64,000 nucleotides of DNA from Laribacter hongkongensis DSM 14985 (lineage in GTDB: Bacteria; Pseudomonadota; Gammaproteobacteria; Burkholderiales; Aquaspirillaceae). The number at the start of each line of letters is the position of its first letter. Position 1 is the first letter of the stretch. The stretch lies in NCBI RefSeq assembly GCF_000423285.1, contig NZ_AUHR01000006.1, positions 62,001 through 126,000 of the forward strand, in the 5' to 3' direction. Below, one piece after another: positions 45,929 through 55,566 of the stretch. Under the pieces are notes generated by a model, which was given only the letters and a program-made list of their open reading frames with translations, did not search any database and was not told the origin of the DNA. A program made the position numbers and the translations under genes.

Positions 45929-46648
45929 ATGACCACAGCAGTCAATCCGACTTCCTCTACCGATGATCCGTTTGCCGGCATCAACGGAACCAACACCAAG
46001 ACCAAATCCGAAGCAGACGAAATCCAGGACCGCTTCCTCAAGCTCCTGATCACCCAGCTGCAGACACAGGATCCGCTCAACCCGCTCGACAACTACCAGA
46101 TGACGAGCCAGATGGCGCAGATTTCCAGTGTCCAGGGCATCGAAAAGCTCAACTCCAGCGTCAGCGCCCTGACCGAGGCGTATGCCGCCAGCCAGGCATT
46201 TGCTGCTGCCGGCATGATCGGCCATGTGTCGCTGATCGAAGGCAGCCACATGCTGCTGACCTATGCCGACGGCACCGAGGTCGACGCTGACGGCAACAAG
46301 ATCAAGGTTCCGATCGCCCAGGGCGGCATCAGCCTGCCTGACGGCGCCGACGAAGTTACGATCAAGGTCTACAACAGCGACGGCGAACTGATGGACAGCG
46401 TCACCATGGGTGCCCAGCAGCCCGGTATCAGCCACTTCTCCTGGGACGGCAAGGGCAGCGACGGTGAGCCCCTGCCCGAAGGCATGTATTCGTTCAGCGT
46501 CGAAGCCAAAAAGGGCGGCAATACCGTCACGGCAAAACCACTGGGTTTTGCCCGCATCGACGCACTGACCTGGGAAAACGGCAGCCCGAAGCTGATCCTC
46601 TCCACCGGCCAGAAGATTTCGCCGTCCGACATCCGCGAACTGCTGTAA
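45929..46648 (+). CDS. flgD: Hook-cap protein FlgD
   Basis: 239 residues. Scaffold for hook assembly, removed later. Conserved N-terminal FLKLLITQLQTQDPLNPLD and MAQISSVQGIEKLN, with a Tudor/FlgD Ig-like C-terminal part (ISHFSWDGKGSDGEPLPEG). 16 bases after flgC. Confidence 0.97.
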   Translation: MTTAVNPTSSTDDPFAGINGTNTKTKSEADEIQDRFLKLLITQLQTQDPLNPLDNYQMTSQMAQISSVQGIEKLNSSVSALTEAYAASQAFAAAGMIGHVSLIEGSHMLLTYADGTEVDADGNKIKVPIAQGGISLPDGADEVTIKVYNSDGELMDSVTMGAQQPGISHFSWDGKGSDGEPLPEGMYSFSVEAKKGGNTVTAKPLGFARIDALTWENGSPKLILSTGQKISPSDIRELL

Positions 46649-46687
46649 GCACACGGCACCCGCACACCAGACATACAGGCAACCAAC

Positions 46688-48265
46688 ATGGCATTCCAAC
46701 ACGGTCTTTCCGGCATCAACGCCGCCAGCAAGCAGCTCGACGCCATCGGCAACAACGTCGCCAACTCGTCCACGGTCGGTTTCAAGGGGTCGCGCGCCGA
46801 GTTTGCCGACATGTTCGCCGCCAACTTCTACGGCGTGGCCGCCACCCAGAACGGCATCGGCGTCAACACCACGCTGATCGCCCAGCAGTTCGGCCAAGGC
46901 AACATCACCACCACGGGCAACCAGCTTGATCTGGCGATTTCCGGTAACGGCTTCTTCGTCATGCAGAACGCCAACGGTATCTCCTACACCCGCAACGGCC
47001 AGTTCCAGATCGACCGCGAAGGCTTCATCAACAACAACGGCGACAAGTTGATGGGCTGGCAGGTGGACGACCGGACGACTCCGCCATCGGTCCAGAACGG
47101 CAACCTCGGCCCGCTCAAGATCGACAACAGCCTGCTGGAGCCACGCCCGTCCGACTATGGCGGCGAGTCCATGCGCTTCAACATCAACCTGGATTCGCGC
47201 AACAATCCGGTCGAATACAGCGCCCTGACCGAAGGTGCCAGCCTGACCGGCGTCACCACCCTGCCGGTACCGCCGGCTACAGCTGACTTCAATGCCTCGA
47301 CCAAGGTCAAGTTACCGGATGGCCGCTATGTCATTACCGGCCCATCCGGCGCCACCCAAATGGGTCAGCTTTTTAATGCGGACGGCACTCCGGTCGGTGG
47401 AGCCACAGCCACTTTCTATGACAAGAAACTGGGCTGGCTTGATGCAGCCGGTGCCGTGCAGCAATACACGCCCAACGCAGCCAATCCGACCACTACCGCC
47501 GGCACCATCGCGGCGGTGAGCATCGCTTTCAATCCGTCCGACCCGGCCACCTACAACTCCAAAACCGCGCTGACGGCCTACGACAGCCTGGGCAACCCGA
47601 TCCAGGTGGCGGTCTACTTCAAGAAAACCGCGGACGGACAGTGGGATGTCTACGCCACGGCCAAGCACACCGATGGCTCGGTCGTTGACCTGGGCACCGG
47701 GGCCACGGCCGCATCGCCCTACACTGCTCTCGGTACCGGCCTGGCTTTCGGACCGGATGGCAAGCTGACCAATGGCGGTCCGATTGCTGCCGCTACTTAC
47801 ACCCCTGCCGGTGGCGGTGCTCCGCTGGCACTGAAATTCGATTTCTCCGGTTCGACCCAGTTCGGCACCAGCTTTGCCGTCAATGAACTGGTACAGCCCG
47901 GTTATGCTTCGGCAGTCGTCAGCAACCTGCAGATCGACAAGACCGGCATCGTCTCGGCCCGCTATTCCAACGGCCAGACCAAGGTCATCGGCCAGGTGGT
48001 ACTGGCCAACTTCGCCAACCAGCAGGGTCTGCAACCCATCGGCAACAACCGCTGGATGGAAACCTACAATTCGGGCAACCCGACCCTGAACGACCCGGGC
48101 AGCACCAACGTCGGCCTGATCCAGTCGCAGGCACTGGAAGACTCCAACGTCGACCTGACCGGTGAACTCGTCAACATGATCACTGCCCAGCGCTACTACC
48201 AGGCCAATGCCCAGACCATCAAGGTGCATGACCAGGTCCTGCAGTCGCTGATGCAGATGCGCTAA
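46688..48265 (+). CDS. flgE: Flagellar hook protein FlgE
   Basis: 525 residues, longer than the 402 of E. coli through an enlarged central surface domain. N-terminal GLSGINAASKQLDAIGNNVANSST and C-terminal EDSNVDLTGELVNMITAQRYYQAN are the D0 signatures. AALQLDAIGNN-type hook motif present. Ala/Gly/Thr-rich middle part is expected to be surface exposed. Confidence 0.97.
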   Translation: MAFQHGLSGINAASKQLDAIGNNVANSSTVGFKGSRAEFADMFAANFYGVAATQNGIGVNTTLIAQQFGQGNITTTGNQLDLAISGNGFFVMQNANGISYTRNGQFQIDREGFINNNGDKLMGWQVDDRTTPPSVQNGNLGPLKIDNSLLEPRPSDYGGESMRFNINLDSRNNPVEYSALTEGASLTGVTTLPVPPATADFNASTKVKLPDGRYVITGPSGATQMGQLFNADGTPVGGATATFYDKKLGWLDAAGAVQQYTPNAANPTTTAGTIAAVSIAFNPSDPATYNSKTALTAYDSLGNPIQVAVYFKKTADGQWDVYATAKHTDGSVVDLGTGATAASPYTALGTGLAFGPDGKLTNGGPIAAATYTPAGGGAPLALKFDFSGSTQFGTSFAVNELVQPGYASAVVSNLQIDKTGIVSARYSNGQTKVIGQVVLANFANQQGLQPIGNNRWMETYNSGNPTLNDPGSTNVGLIQSQALEDSNVDLTGELVNMITAQRYYQANAQTIKVHDQVLQSLMQMR

Positions 48266-48278
48266 CCGGTAGGCCAGC

Positions 48279-49022
48279 ATGGACAAGATGCTCTACATCG
48301 CCATGAATGGCGCCAAGCACGTGGAACTGCAACAGCAGACCACGGCCAACAATCTTGCCAATGCGCATACGCCGGGATTCAAGGCCGAACTGAATGCCTT
48401 TCGCGCGTTGCCTGTGGTCGGCGACGGTACGCCCACTCGGGCGTATTCGGTCGACCACACCACCGGTCACGACGAAAGCCAAGGACCGATGATCACCACC
48501 GGCAACGACCAGGACTTCGCCGTCCGGGGCCGGGGCTGGTTTGCCGTCCAGGATCCGCAGGGCAACGAAGCCTACACCCGTGCCGGCGGCTTTGTGCTGG
48601 ATGAAAACGGCATCATGCGCACCCGTGACGGCCGCGTCATCGTCGGAGAAGGCGGCCCGATCACCGTGCCGCCCAATAGCCAGGTCATGATCGGCGAAGA
48701 CGGAACAGTGTCGGCAGTCCAGACCGACCAGATTCCGCGCACCGTCCAGGTCGTGGACCGCATCAAGCTGGTAGGCGGCGAACCGCGCGACCTCTTCAAG
48801 GGTGAGGACGGCCTCTTCCGGCGCCGCGACGGGCAAATCGCCGAAGCAGACGACGGCGTGCGGGTGGCTACCGGCATGCTGGAAGGCAGCAACGTCAACC
48901 CGGTCGACGCCCTGACCCAGATGATCAGTCATGGCCGGCAGTTCGAATTCAACGTCAAATTGATGCAGAATGCTGACCAGAACGCGCGAAGGGCAGACCA
49001 GCTGCTGTCCATCACCAGTTAA
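48279..49022 (+). CDS. flgF: Flagellar rod protein FlgF
   Basis: 247 residues. Proximal rod. N-terminal KMLYIAMNGAKHVELQQQTT with ANNLANAHTPGFKAE and C-terminal LEGSNVNPVDALTQMISHGRQFE. 13 bases after flgE. Confidence 0.96.
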   Translation: MDKMLYIAMNGAKHVELQQQTTANNLANAHTPGFKAELNAFRALPVVGDGTPTRAYSVDHTTGHDESQGPMITTGNDQDFAVRGRGWFAVQDPQGNEAYTRAGGFVLDENGIMRTRDGRVIVGEGGPITVPPNSQVMIGEDGTVSAVQTDQIPRTVQVVDRIKLVGGEPRDLFKGEDGLFRRRDGQIAEADDGVRVATGMLEGSNVNPVDALTQMISHGRQFEFNVKLMQNADQNARRADQLLSITS

Positions 49023-49065
49023 TTCCACCGGGGTCTGATGCCCGGACTTCGAGAGGCCCATTGCC

Positions 49066-49848
49066 ATGCTCCGCTCGCTTTACATCTCCAAAACCGGCAT
49101 GGACTCCAGCCAGTTCCGGCTGGACGTGATCACCAACAACCTCGCCAACGTCAACACCACCGGCTTCAAGAAAGGCCGTGCGGTCTTTGAAGACCTGATG
49201 TACCAGACCATCCGCCAGCCGGGTGCGCAAAGTTCACAGAACACCATGCTGCCCACCGGCTTGCTGGTGGGCACCGGCGCCGCTCCGGTGGCCGTTGACC
49301 GGCAGTTTTCGCCCGGCAACCTGCAACAGACCAACAATGCGCTGGACATGGCCATCAACGGCCGCGGTTTTTTCACCATCCAGATGCCTGACGGCACGAT
49401 CGGCTATACCCGCGACGGCACGTTCAAGCTGGACGACCAGGGCCAGCTGGTAACCAGCCAGGGTTTTCTGGTTGATCCGCAGATCACCGTGCCGCAGGGC
49501 GCCAAAAGCATTTCCGTCTCCAAGGACGGCATCGTGTCCGTCGTACTACCCGGACAAACCCAGCCGCAACAGATTGGCCAGATGCAGCTGGCTGATTTCA
49601 TCAATCCGCAGGGGCTGGAACCGATCGGTGGCAACCTGTACCTCGAAACCGCAGCCAGTGGTGCGCCAACCGTCGCCAACCCCACCAATGACGGCACCGG
49701 TGCCATCCAGCAAACCTTTCTGGAGGCCTCGAACGTCAACGTGACCGAAGAGCTGGTCGAGATGATCCAGGCCCAGCGTGCCTACGAACTCAACTCGCGC
49801 GGCATCAAGACCAGCGATGACATGCTGGCCCGCCTGTCGCAGCTGTAA
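49066..49848 (+). CDS. flgG: Flagellar distal rod protein FlgG
   Basis: 260 residues, exactly the usual FlgG length. LRSLYISKTGMDSSQFRLD with ITNNLANVNTTGFKKGRAVFE at the start; LEASNVNVTEELVEMIQAQRAYELNS at the end. Forms the distal rod that passes through the P and L rings. Confidence 0.98.
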   Translation: MLRSLYISKTGMDSSQFRLDVITNNLANVNTTGFKKGRAVFEDLMYQTIRQPGAQSSQNTMLPTGLLVGTGAAPVAVDRQFSPGNLQQTNNALDMAINGRGFFTIQMPDGTIGYTRDGTFKLDDQGQLVTSQGFLVDPQITVPQGAKSISVSKDGIVSVVLPGQTQPQQIGQMQLADFINPQGLEPIGGNLYLETAASGAPTVANPTNDGTGAIQQTFLEASNVNVTEELVEMIQAQRAYELNSRGIKTSDDMLARLSQL

Positions 49849-49915
49849 TCTTCCCATCCAGGCGGATGACTCTCCTTGACCGGGAGTTGTCCGCGCAGCT
49901 TTTCATGGTTACCTG

Positions 49916-50617
49916 ATGCGCATCCTGTCCAGTCTTTGTGTCGCCATGGCCAGCCTGCTGCTGGCCGCATGCAGCATGGTGCCTCCCACCAGCATCGTGC
50001 AGCAGCCGCTGACGGCCCGCCCGCAGCCGCAGGCCATGTCCCGCCCGAGCAACGGCGCCATCTTCCAGACGGCCGGCGTACGGCCACTGTACGAAGAGGC
50101 CCTGCCTCGCATGATCGGCGACACCCTGACCGTCGTGATCGAGGAAAAAACCACCACCAGCGCCCAAGAATCTACCAACGGCAGCAAGAATGCCAAGGCC
50201 GACATCGGCCTGCCCGGCATCAACCTGCCGTTTACCAACAAGGACCTCGGCCCCTTCACTGGGACAGCCAGTGCCAGTGCCTCGGCCTCCGGCAGCGGCA
50301 AGGCAGCAGCCTCGTCCAGCTTCCTCGCCACCCTGACCACAACGGTCATTGACGTCCTGCCCAACGGCAACCTGATGGTCAGTGGTGAAAAGCAGGTCCG
50401 CATCAATGGCGAGCTGGAATACATCCGCCTCTCCGGCATCGTCAATCCGCGCGACATCAAGCCGTATTCGCGTGACAAGGGTCTTCAGCAAGGGTATTAC
50501 GTCTCTTCAACCCGGCTCGCGGACGCCCGCATCGAACAGCAGGGCGAAGGCAACAACAACCGCTTTGCCCAGCCCGGCTGGCTGACCCGCTTCTTCATGA
50601 CCATTTCACCGTTCTGA
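49916..50617 (+). CDS. flgH: Flagellar L-ring lipoprotein FlgH
   Basis: 233 residues. Outer-membrane ring lipoprotein. Signal peptide with lipobox LLAAC, so Cys19 would be the lipidated residue. LVVIEEKT-like TVVIEEKTTTSAQES and the C-terminal VNPRDIKPYSRD and LADARIEQQGEG blocks are diagnostic. Confidence 0.97.
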   Translation: MRILSSLCVAMASLLLAACSMVPPTSIVQQPLTARPQPQAMSRPSNGAIFQTAGVRPLYEEALPRMIGDTLTVVIEEKTTTSAQESTNGSKNAKADIGLPGINLPFTNKDLGPFTGTASASASASGSGKAAASSSFLATLTTTVIDVLPNGNLMVSGEKQVRINGELEYIRLSGIVNPRDIKPYSRDKGLQQGYYVSSTRLADARIEQQGEGNNNRFAQPGWLTRFFMTISPF

Positions 50618-50619
50618 CC

Positions 50620-51726
50620 ATGACCGTATTGCGTCCCGCCATTCTTGCCCTGTCCCTGCTCTGCGGAGGACTGTCTGCGCCGGTCTTGGCCGAACGCCTT
50701 GCTGACCTGGCCAATATCGGTGGCGTGCGCGTCAACCAGCTGGTGGGTTACGGTCTGGTCGTGGGGCTTGACGGCACCGGCGACAAAGCCAACTCGTCGC
50801 CGTTCATGCGCCAGTCGATGATCAACATGCTCAACCAGATGGGCATCATGGTGCCGCCGGACCAGAAGCTCGATCCGAAGAACGCGGCTGCGGTAATGGT
50901 CACGGCGGTCTTGCCGCCTTTTGCCTCACCCGGCCAGCAGATCGACGTTGTGGTCAGCGCACTGGGAGACGCCAAGAGCCTGCGCGGCGGCACGCTGCTG
51001 ATGACCCAGCTCAAGGGTGCAGATGGCCAGACCTACGGCATTGCCCAGGGCAACCTGGTCGTCGGCGGAGCCGGTGCTTCGGCCGGTGGCTCCAGCGCCA
51101 AGATCAACCAGCTCAACGGTGCCCGCATTCCCGCCGGTGCCACGGTGGAACGTGCCGTCCCCACCGCAGTCGGCGACGGCGACGTGATCGTGCTGGAACT
51201 CAAGCAGGCCAGCTTTACCAACGCCGCCCGCACCGTCAACGCCATCAACTCCAGCATGGGCTCGATTGCCCGCGCCATGGACGGCAGCCGCATCGAAGTG
51301 CGTGCGCCCATGGACCCGAATGCCCGCGTGGCCTTTTTGTCCCGGCTGGAAAACCTCAATGTTTCGACCCCTGCCCCGCTGCCGCGCGTGGTGATCAACG
51401 CCCGCACCGGCTCGGTGGTCATGAACCAGACCGTCACGGTCGAGCCATGCGCCGTCGCCCACGGCAACCTGACCGTCACCGTCCAGTCGACACCGGTGGT
51501 CAGCCAGCCCAACGCCTTCAGCCAGGGGCAGACTGTTGCCGGCCAGCAGGCCGACATCAGCATCAACCAGCAGGGCGGCCGGTTGATCAACGTGCCGCGA
51601 GGCAGCAATCTCAACGAAATCGTCCGCGCCCTGAATGCGGTCGGCGCCACCCCGCAGGATCTGTTGTCGATCCTGACGGCCATGAAGGCAGCCGGCGCAC
51701 TCAAGGCTGAACTGGAGGTGATCTGA
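50620..51726 (+). CDS. flgI: Flagellar P-ring protein FlgI
   Basis: 368 residues with a Sec signal peptide (to about residue 24). Periplasmic ring around the rod. ADLANIGGVRVNQLVGYGLVVGLDGTGD at the N-terminus (its GYGLVVGLDGTGD core is the family hallmark) and LDPKNAAAVMVTA. The last base overlaps the flgJ start (TGATG). Confidence 0.98.
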   Translation: MTVLRPAILALSLLCGGLSAPVLAERLADLANIGGVRVNQLVGYGLVVGLDGTGDKANSSPFMRQSMINMLNQMGIMVPPDQKLDPKNAAAVMVTAVLPPFASPGQQIDVVVSALGDAKSLRGGTLLMTQLKGADGQTYGIAQGNLVVGGAGASAGGSSAKINQLNGARIPAGATVERAVPTAVGDGDVIVLELKQASFTNAARTVNAINSSMGSIARAMDGSRIEVRAPMDPNARVAFLSRLENLNVSTPAPLPRVVINARTGSVVMNQTVTVEPCAVAHGNLTVTVQSTPVVSQPNAFSQGQTVAGQQADISINQQGGRLINVPRGSNLNEIVRALNAVGATPQDLLSILTAMKAAGALKAELEVI

Positions 51727-52673
51727 TGAGCCAGATTCCCGGATCCGCTGCCGGCATGCCCTTCGGCAACGACGGCGGCCTTGCCTACGATGTCCAGCGG
51801 CTGGATTCACTCAAGCTCGCCGCCAAGACCGATCCCAAAACCTCGGCCCGTCAGGTGGCCCGCGAGTTTGAAGCCCTGTTCCTGCAACAGCTGATGAAAA
51901 GCATGCAGGCCACCCGCTTTGACGACGAAGAAGATTCCGCTAGCCTGCAAACCTTCAAGGGTCTGCAAACCGAGCAGATGGCCAAAAACCTGGCCGGCGG
52001 ACGCGGCATGGGACTGGGCGAAGCACTGTACCAGCAGATCCTCAAGCAGTCCGGTCTGGGCGACGACGGCAGCAATCCGCTGGCGACCGGTGGCAATGCC
52101 GTTCCCCTTGCGCTCAACCCGCGCGTCCGCGCCCAGCTGGAGCAGGCCCGGCGCGCCAGTGACGACTACGAACCCATGCGCGCGCTGGATGCGCTGGATT
52201 CGCCCATGGCGGCCCCCAAGGGACGCGAAGGCTTTGTTTCCGACATCGCTCCGCATGCCCGCCAGGCAGCCGCCCAGCTCGGCGTGTCCCCTCACCTCGT
52301 CGTGGCTCACGCCGCACTGGAATCCGGCTGGGGCAAGCGCAACATCCGTCACCGTGACGGCTCGGACAGCTACAACCTGTTCGGCATCAAGGCCGGCAAG
52401 GAGTGGACCGGCAAGACGGCCGATGTCCTGACCACCGAGTACGTCAACGGCAAGGCCGTCAAGAAGGTCGAACGCTTCAGGGCCTACGACAACTACGGCG
52501 AGGCGTTTGCCGACTATGCACGTCTGCTGTCCAACAACAACCGCTACGCCGGCGCCCTCAATACCGGCAGCAATGCACTGGCGTTTGCCCGTGGACTGGC
52601 CCGTGGCGGCTACGCAACCGACCCGGCCTATGCCGAAAAACTGGCATCGGTGGCCCAGCGCACCAGCGCCTGA
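51726..52673 (+). CDS. flgJ: FlgJ: rod-cap protein with peptidoglycan hydrolase domain
   Basis: 315 residues, dual domain. The N-terminal rod-cap domain (~40-105) has AREFEALFLQQLMKSM and GLGEALYQQ. The C-terminal glucosaminidase domain (~170-313) has VAHAALESGWGKR with likely catalytic Glu199 and SYNLFGIKAG. It drills the peptidoglycan for the rod. Starts within the flgI stop. Confidence 0.97.
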   Translation: MSQIPGSAAGMPFGNDGGLAYDVQRLDSLKLAAKTDPKTSARQVAREFEALFLQQLMKSMQATRFDDEEDSASLQTFKGLQTEQMAKNLAGGRGMGLGEALYQQILKQSGLGDDGSNPLATGGNAVPLALNPRVRAQLEQARRASDDYEPMRALDALDSPMAAPKGREGFVSDIAPHARQAAAQLGVSPHLVVAHAALESGWGKRNIRHRDGSDSYNLFGIKAGKEWTGKTADVLTTEYVNGKAVKKVERFRAYDNYGEAFADYARLLSNNNRYAGALNTGSNALAFARGLARGGYATDPAYAEKLASVAQRTSA

Positions 52674-52683
52674 GCCGGAACGG

Positions 52684-52710
52684 TCAAGTTGATCGTCCTG
52701 TAGCCGATAA
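52684..52710 (+). promoter_or_regulatory. Sigma28 (FliA) promoter of flgKL
   Basis: TCAAGTTG (52684-52691), 11-base spacer, GCCGATAA (52703-52710). The -10 is a perfect sigma28 match and the -35 matches TAAAGTTT at 6 of 8 positions with the ideal spacing. It is 30 bases before the flgK ATG. Confidence 0.88.
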
Positions 52711-52740
52711 AACCCTTAATCCCTTACCTGTTTGCCCGCC

Positions 52741-54573
52741 ATGAGTCTTCTGAATATCGGCGTGACCGGCTTGAATGCAGCCCGAGCCGCCCTGACCACG
52801 ACCTCGCAGAACGTCAGCAACGTCAATACGGCGGGCTATCATCGCAAGGCCGTCAACCAGTCTGCCCTGTATTACGGGCCGGGCCAGTTCGGCAATACCG
52901 GCAACGGGGTCCGGGTAGACGACATCTACCGGGTATACGACAGCTATCTCGACAAGGCTGTCCAGACTGCCACCTCGTCAAGCAAATACTACGACACGCA
53001 GTACGCCTACCTCGACCAGCTCGACCAGATCATCTCCAGTTCGACTACGGGTCTGGCCCCGCGCATGCAGGACCTGTTCACGTCCATCCAGTCCCTGTCG
53101 AGCGATCCGTCATCCATCCCGGCCCGCCAGGCCATGATCGACAAGGCCGCTGCACTGGTAAACACCTTCAAGTCGGTGGACATCCGGCATGAAGACCTGC
53201 GCACCGGCATCAATACCGAAATCCGCTCGGGCGTCACCTCGATCAACGGGCTGGCCAAGCAGATCGCCACCCTCAACGACCAGATTGCCAAGCTCTGGCA
53301 AGGGGGCTCCAATCCGCCCAACGACCTCTTGGACCAACGTGACCAGGCACTGACCGAACTCAACAAGTACATCGGTGCCACCTCGGTCCCGCTGGACGAT
53401 GGCACCATCAACGTTTTCATGGGTAACGGCCAGTCGCTGGTTCTGGGTGCCCAGACATTCGAGCTGGAAGCCATCCAGAGCAAGGCCGATGCCAGCGAAC
53501 TCACGGTCGGCTACAAAGGGACCGGCATCGAACTGCCCAAAACCCTGCTGACCGGCGGCTCGCTGGGCGGTGCGCTGGAAATGCGCGACACCCTCAACAA
53601 GAGCCAGCAGCAGCTCGGTGCCATTGCCGTCTCCCTGGTTTCGAGCTTCAACGCCCAGCACCAGCAGGGCGTGGACCGCAACGGCAATCCCGGCAAGGAA
53701 TTTTTCGGGCTGGACTTCAACTTCCCGGAATTCAACACCGCATTCAACGTTGCCAGCGGCCAGAATCCCGGTGCACCGGTCACGCATCCGGTCAATCTCC
53801 AGAACCTGACGCCGGAACAGACCGAAGTCGTCAACCGTTTTGCCCTGCGGGCCCTGTCACAGAAAGTGACCAAGCCGGAAGAAATCGCTGCAGCCTCCGG
53901 ATATATCTATCAGGCTGGCGCGACCAATACCGGTGACGGCAAGGTCAGTTCCTATTCCGGCCTCGCCGGCATGCGCGCAGACCTGGCCACCGCACTTGGC
54001 ACGGCACCCGGCATTACCGTTACGTCCGATGGCGCCGGCAACTTCACCCTGGCCGGAGCCGGCCTGACCACGCCGCCTTACAGCATCATTCCGGCACCCG
54101 GCACCACGGGCGGCTACAAGGTGGTCCACACTTCGCCGACCGGCCAGCAGACCGATGCCGGTTTCGAATTCACCATGACCGGTACTCCGGCTGCCGGTGA
54201 CCAGTTCCAGTTCCGCCAGCGTCTGCCGACCGATCCGTTCACCGAAACCGGTGACAACTCCAACCTGACCCAGCTGGCCAAACTGCAAACAGCCGAAGTG
54301 GTGGATGTCGGCGGCGGCAAGACCACCCTGCAGGGTGCCTACGGACAACTGGCCACCATGGTCGGCAGCAAGACCAATGAAGTGAAGGTCATGAAGGACG
54401 CCCAGACCGCCATCCTCAAGGAGGCCATGGTCTCCCGCGAAAACGTCTCCGGGGTCAATCTGGATGAAGAAGCTGCCAACCTGCTCAAGTACCAGCAGGC
54501 CTACCAGGCCTCCAGCAAGGTGGTACAGATTGCCGGCAGCCTCTTCGACAGCATCCTCCAGGCCATCGGTTAA
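52741..54573 (+). CDS. flgK: Hook-filament junction protein FlgK
   Basis: 610 residues from ATG 52741. First junction protein (HAP1) between hook and filament. N-terminal LLNIGVTGLNAARAALTTTS with VSNVNTAGYHRK and C-terminal VSRENVSGVNLDEEAANLLKYQ plus YQASSKVVQIAGSLFDSIL are the family ends. An in-frame TTG at 52732 is rejected. The sigma28 promoter precedes it. Confidence 0.98.
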   Translation: MSLLNIGVTGLNAARAALTTTSQNVSNVNTAGYHRKAVNQSALYYGPGQFGNTGNGVRVDDIYRVYDSYLDKAVQTATSSSKYYDTQYAYLDQLDQIISSSTTGLAPRMQDLFTSIQSLSSDPSSIPARQAMIDKAAALVNTFKSVDIRHEDLRTGINTEIRSGVTSINGLAKQIATLNDQIAKLWQGGSNPPNDLLDQRDQALTELNKYIGATSVPLDDGTINVFMGNGQSLVLGAQTFELEAIQSKADASELTVGYKGTGIELPKTLLTGGSLGGALEMRDTLNKSQQQLGAIAVSLVSSFNAQHQQGVDRNGNPGKEFFGLDFNFPEFNTAFNVASGQNPGAPVTHPVNLQNLTPEQTEVVNRFALRALSQKVTKPEEIAAASGYIYQAGATNTGDGKVSSYSGLAGMRADLATALGTAPGITVTSDGAGNFTLAGAGLTTPPYSIIPAPGTTGGYKVVHTSPTGQQTDAGFEFTMTGTPAAGDQFQFRQRLPTDPFTETGDNSNLTQLAKLQTAEVVDVGGGKTTLQGAYGQLATMVGSKTNEVKVMKDAQTAILKEAMVSRENVSGVNLDEEAANLLKYQQAYQASSKVVQIAGSLFDSILQAIG

Positions 54574-54582
54574 GGAAAAGCC

Positions 54583-55518
54583 ATGCGCATCAGCACCAAC
54601 AGTACCTTCCTGCAAGGCTCCTACGGCGTCAGCATCCAGCAGAGCCTGATGAGCCAGCTCAACGTCCAGCTCTCCACCCTCAAGCGTGTCAACACACCGT
54701 CAGACGACCCGGTAGCCGCAGCCCGTATTCTGGATATTTCACAGTCGGATGCCCGCAACAGCCAGTTCATCAACAATACGAAGGCGGCCGAATCGGCCCT
54801 GGAATTTTCAGAAACCTCTCTGGACCGCATTTCCAACATCATCATCCAGATGAAAGAAATGTCGGTACAAGCCGGTAATGGCGCAGCCAGCGACGAAAAC
54901 CTCAAGCAAATGAGCAAGGTTTTCAAAGCGAGCTTGGAGGAAATGGTCGCAGTAGCCAACTCCACGGATGCCAGTGGAAAATACGTGTTCTCAGGTACCA
55001 GTTCGGATACACCTGCGTACACCATGACTGGTAACTGGCCTGTGGTCACGATTACATACGGAGGTAACGACGGACAGAAAAGCCTGGCCATCTCCGATAC
55101 CCGCAGCATTGCCATTTCCGAGCCGGGTTCGTCCATATTTGGCGAAGGCAGTGCGGACGCTGGCAGCCTTTTTGAAACCATGAGCCGGATGGCAGCATTA
55201 CTTGAAAACGGTCGTACGGGTACTTATCCGGCAGGCAGCTATGAACAGGAACTGACCGCCATCCAGGGCGGGCTGGAAAGCGGGTTGCAGTCCGTATTGA
55301 CCGGGCAAGCCTCCGTCGGCTCCCGCCGACTCGAAGCCCAGAATGCCGGCAATCTGGGCGAAGACCTGTCGCTGGTCTACGCCAAGACCCGCAGCAATCT
55401 GGAAGACCTTGACGTCCCCAAGGCAGCCAGCGATCTCGCCATGGCCCAGATGGCCCTGCAAGCCTCGCAACTGTCGTTCAGCAAGGTCCAGGGCATGTCC
55501 CTGTTCAACTACATCTGA
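54583..55518 (+). CDS. flgL: Hook-filament junction protein FlgL
   Basis: 311 residues, 9 bases after flgK. Second junction protein (HAP3), flagellin-like ends: MRISTNSTFLQGSYGVSIQQ start with LKRVNTPSDDPVAAARIL and the C-terminal DVPKAASDLAMAQMALQASQ plus the LSLFNYI-type MSLFNYI end. The central part (about 54,900-55,220) has more A/T and less biased codons than its neighbours. Confidence 0.97.
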   Translation: MRISTNSTFLQGSYGVSIQQSLMSQLNVQLSTLKRVNTPSDDPVAAARILDISQSDARNSQFINNTKAAESALEFSETSLDRISNIIIQMKEMSVQAGNGAASDENLKQMSKVFKASLEEMVAVANSTDASGKYVFSGTSSDTPAYTMTGNWPVVTITYGGNDGQKSLAISDTRSIAISEPGSSIFGEGSADAGSLFETMSRMAALLENGRTGTYPAGSYEQELTAIQGGLESGLQSVLTGQASVGSRRLEAQNAGNLGEDLSLVYAKTRSNLEDLDVPKAASDLAMAQMALQASQLSFSKVQGMSLFNYI

Positions 55519-55532
55519 GCATTGCCCGTACG

Positions 55533-55563
55533 AAAAAGCCGGCTTCAGTGAAGCCGGCTTTTT
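55533..55563. terminator. Bidirectional terminator after flgL
   Basis: AAAAAGCCGGCTTC / GAAGCCGGCTTTTT around an AGT loop. A-run and T-run flank it, so it can end both flgL and the convergent EamA gene whose stop is 4 bases away. Confidence 0.92.
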
Positions 55564-55566
55564 GTT

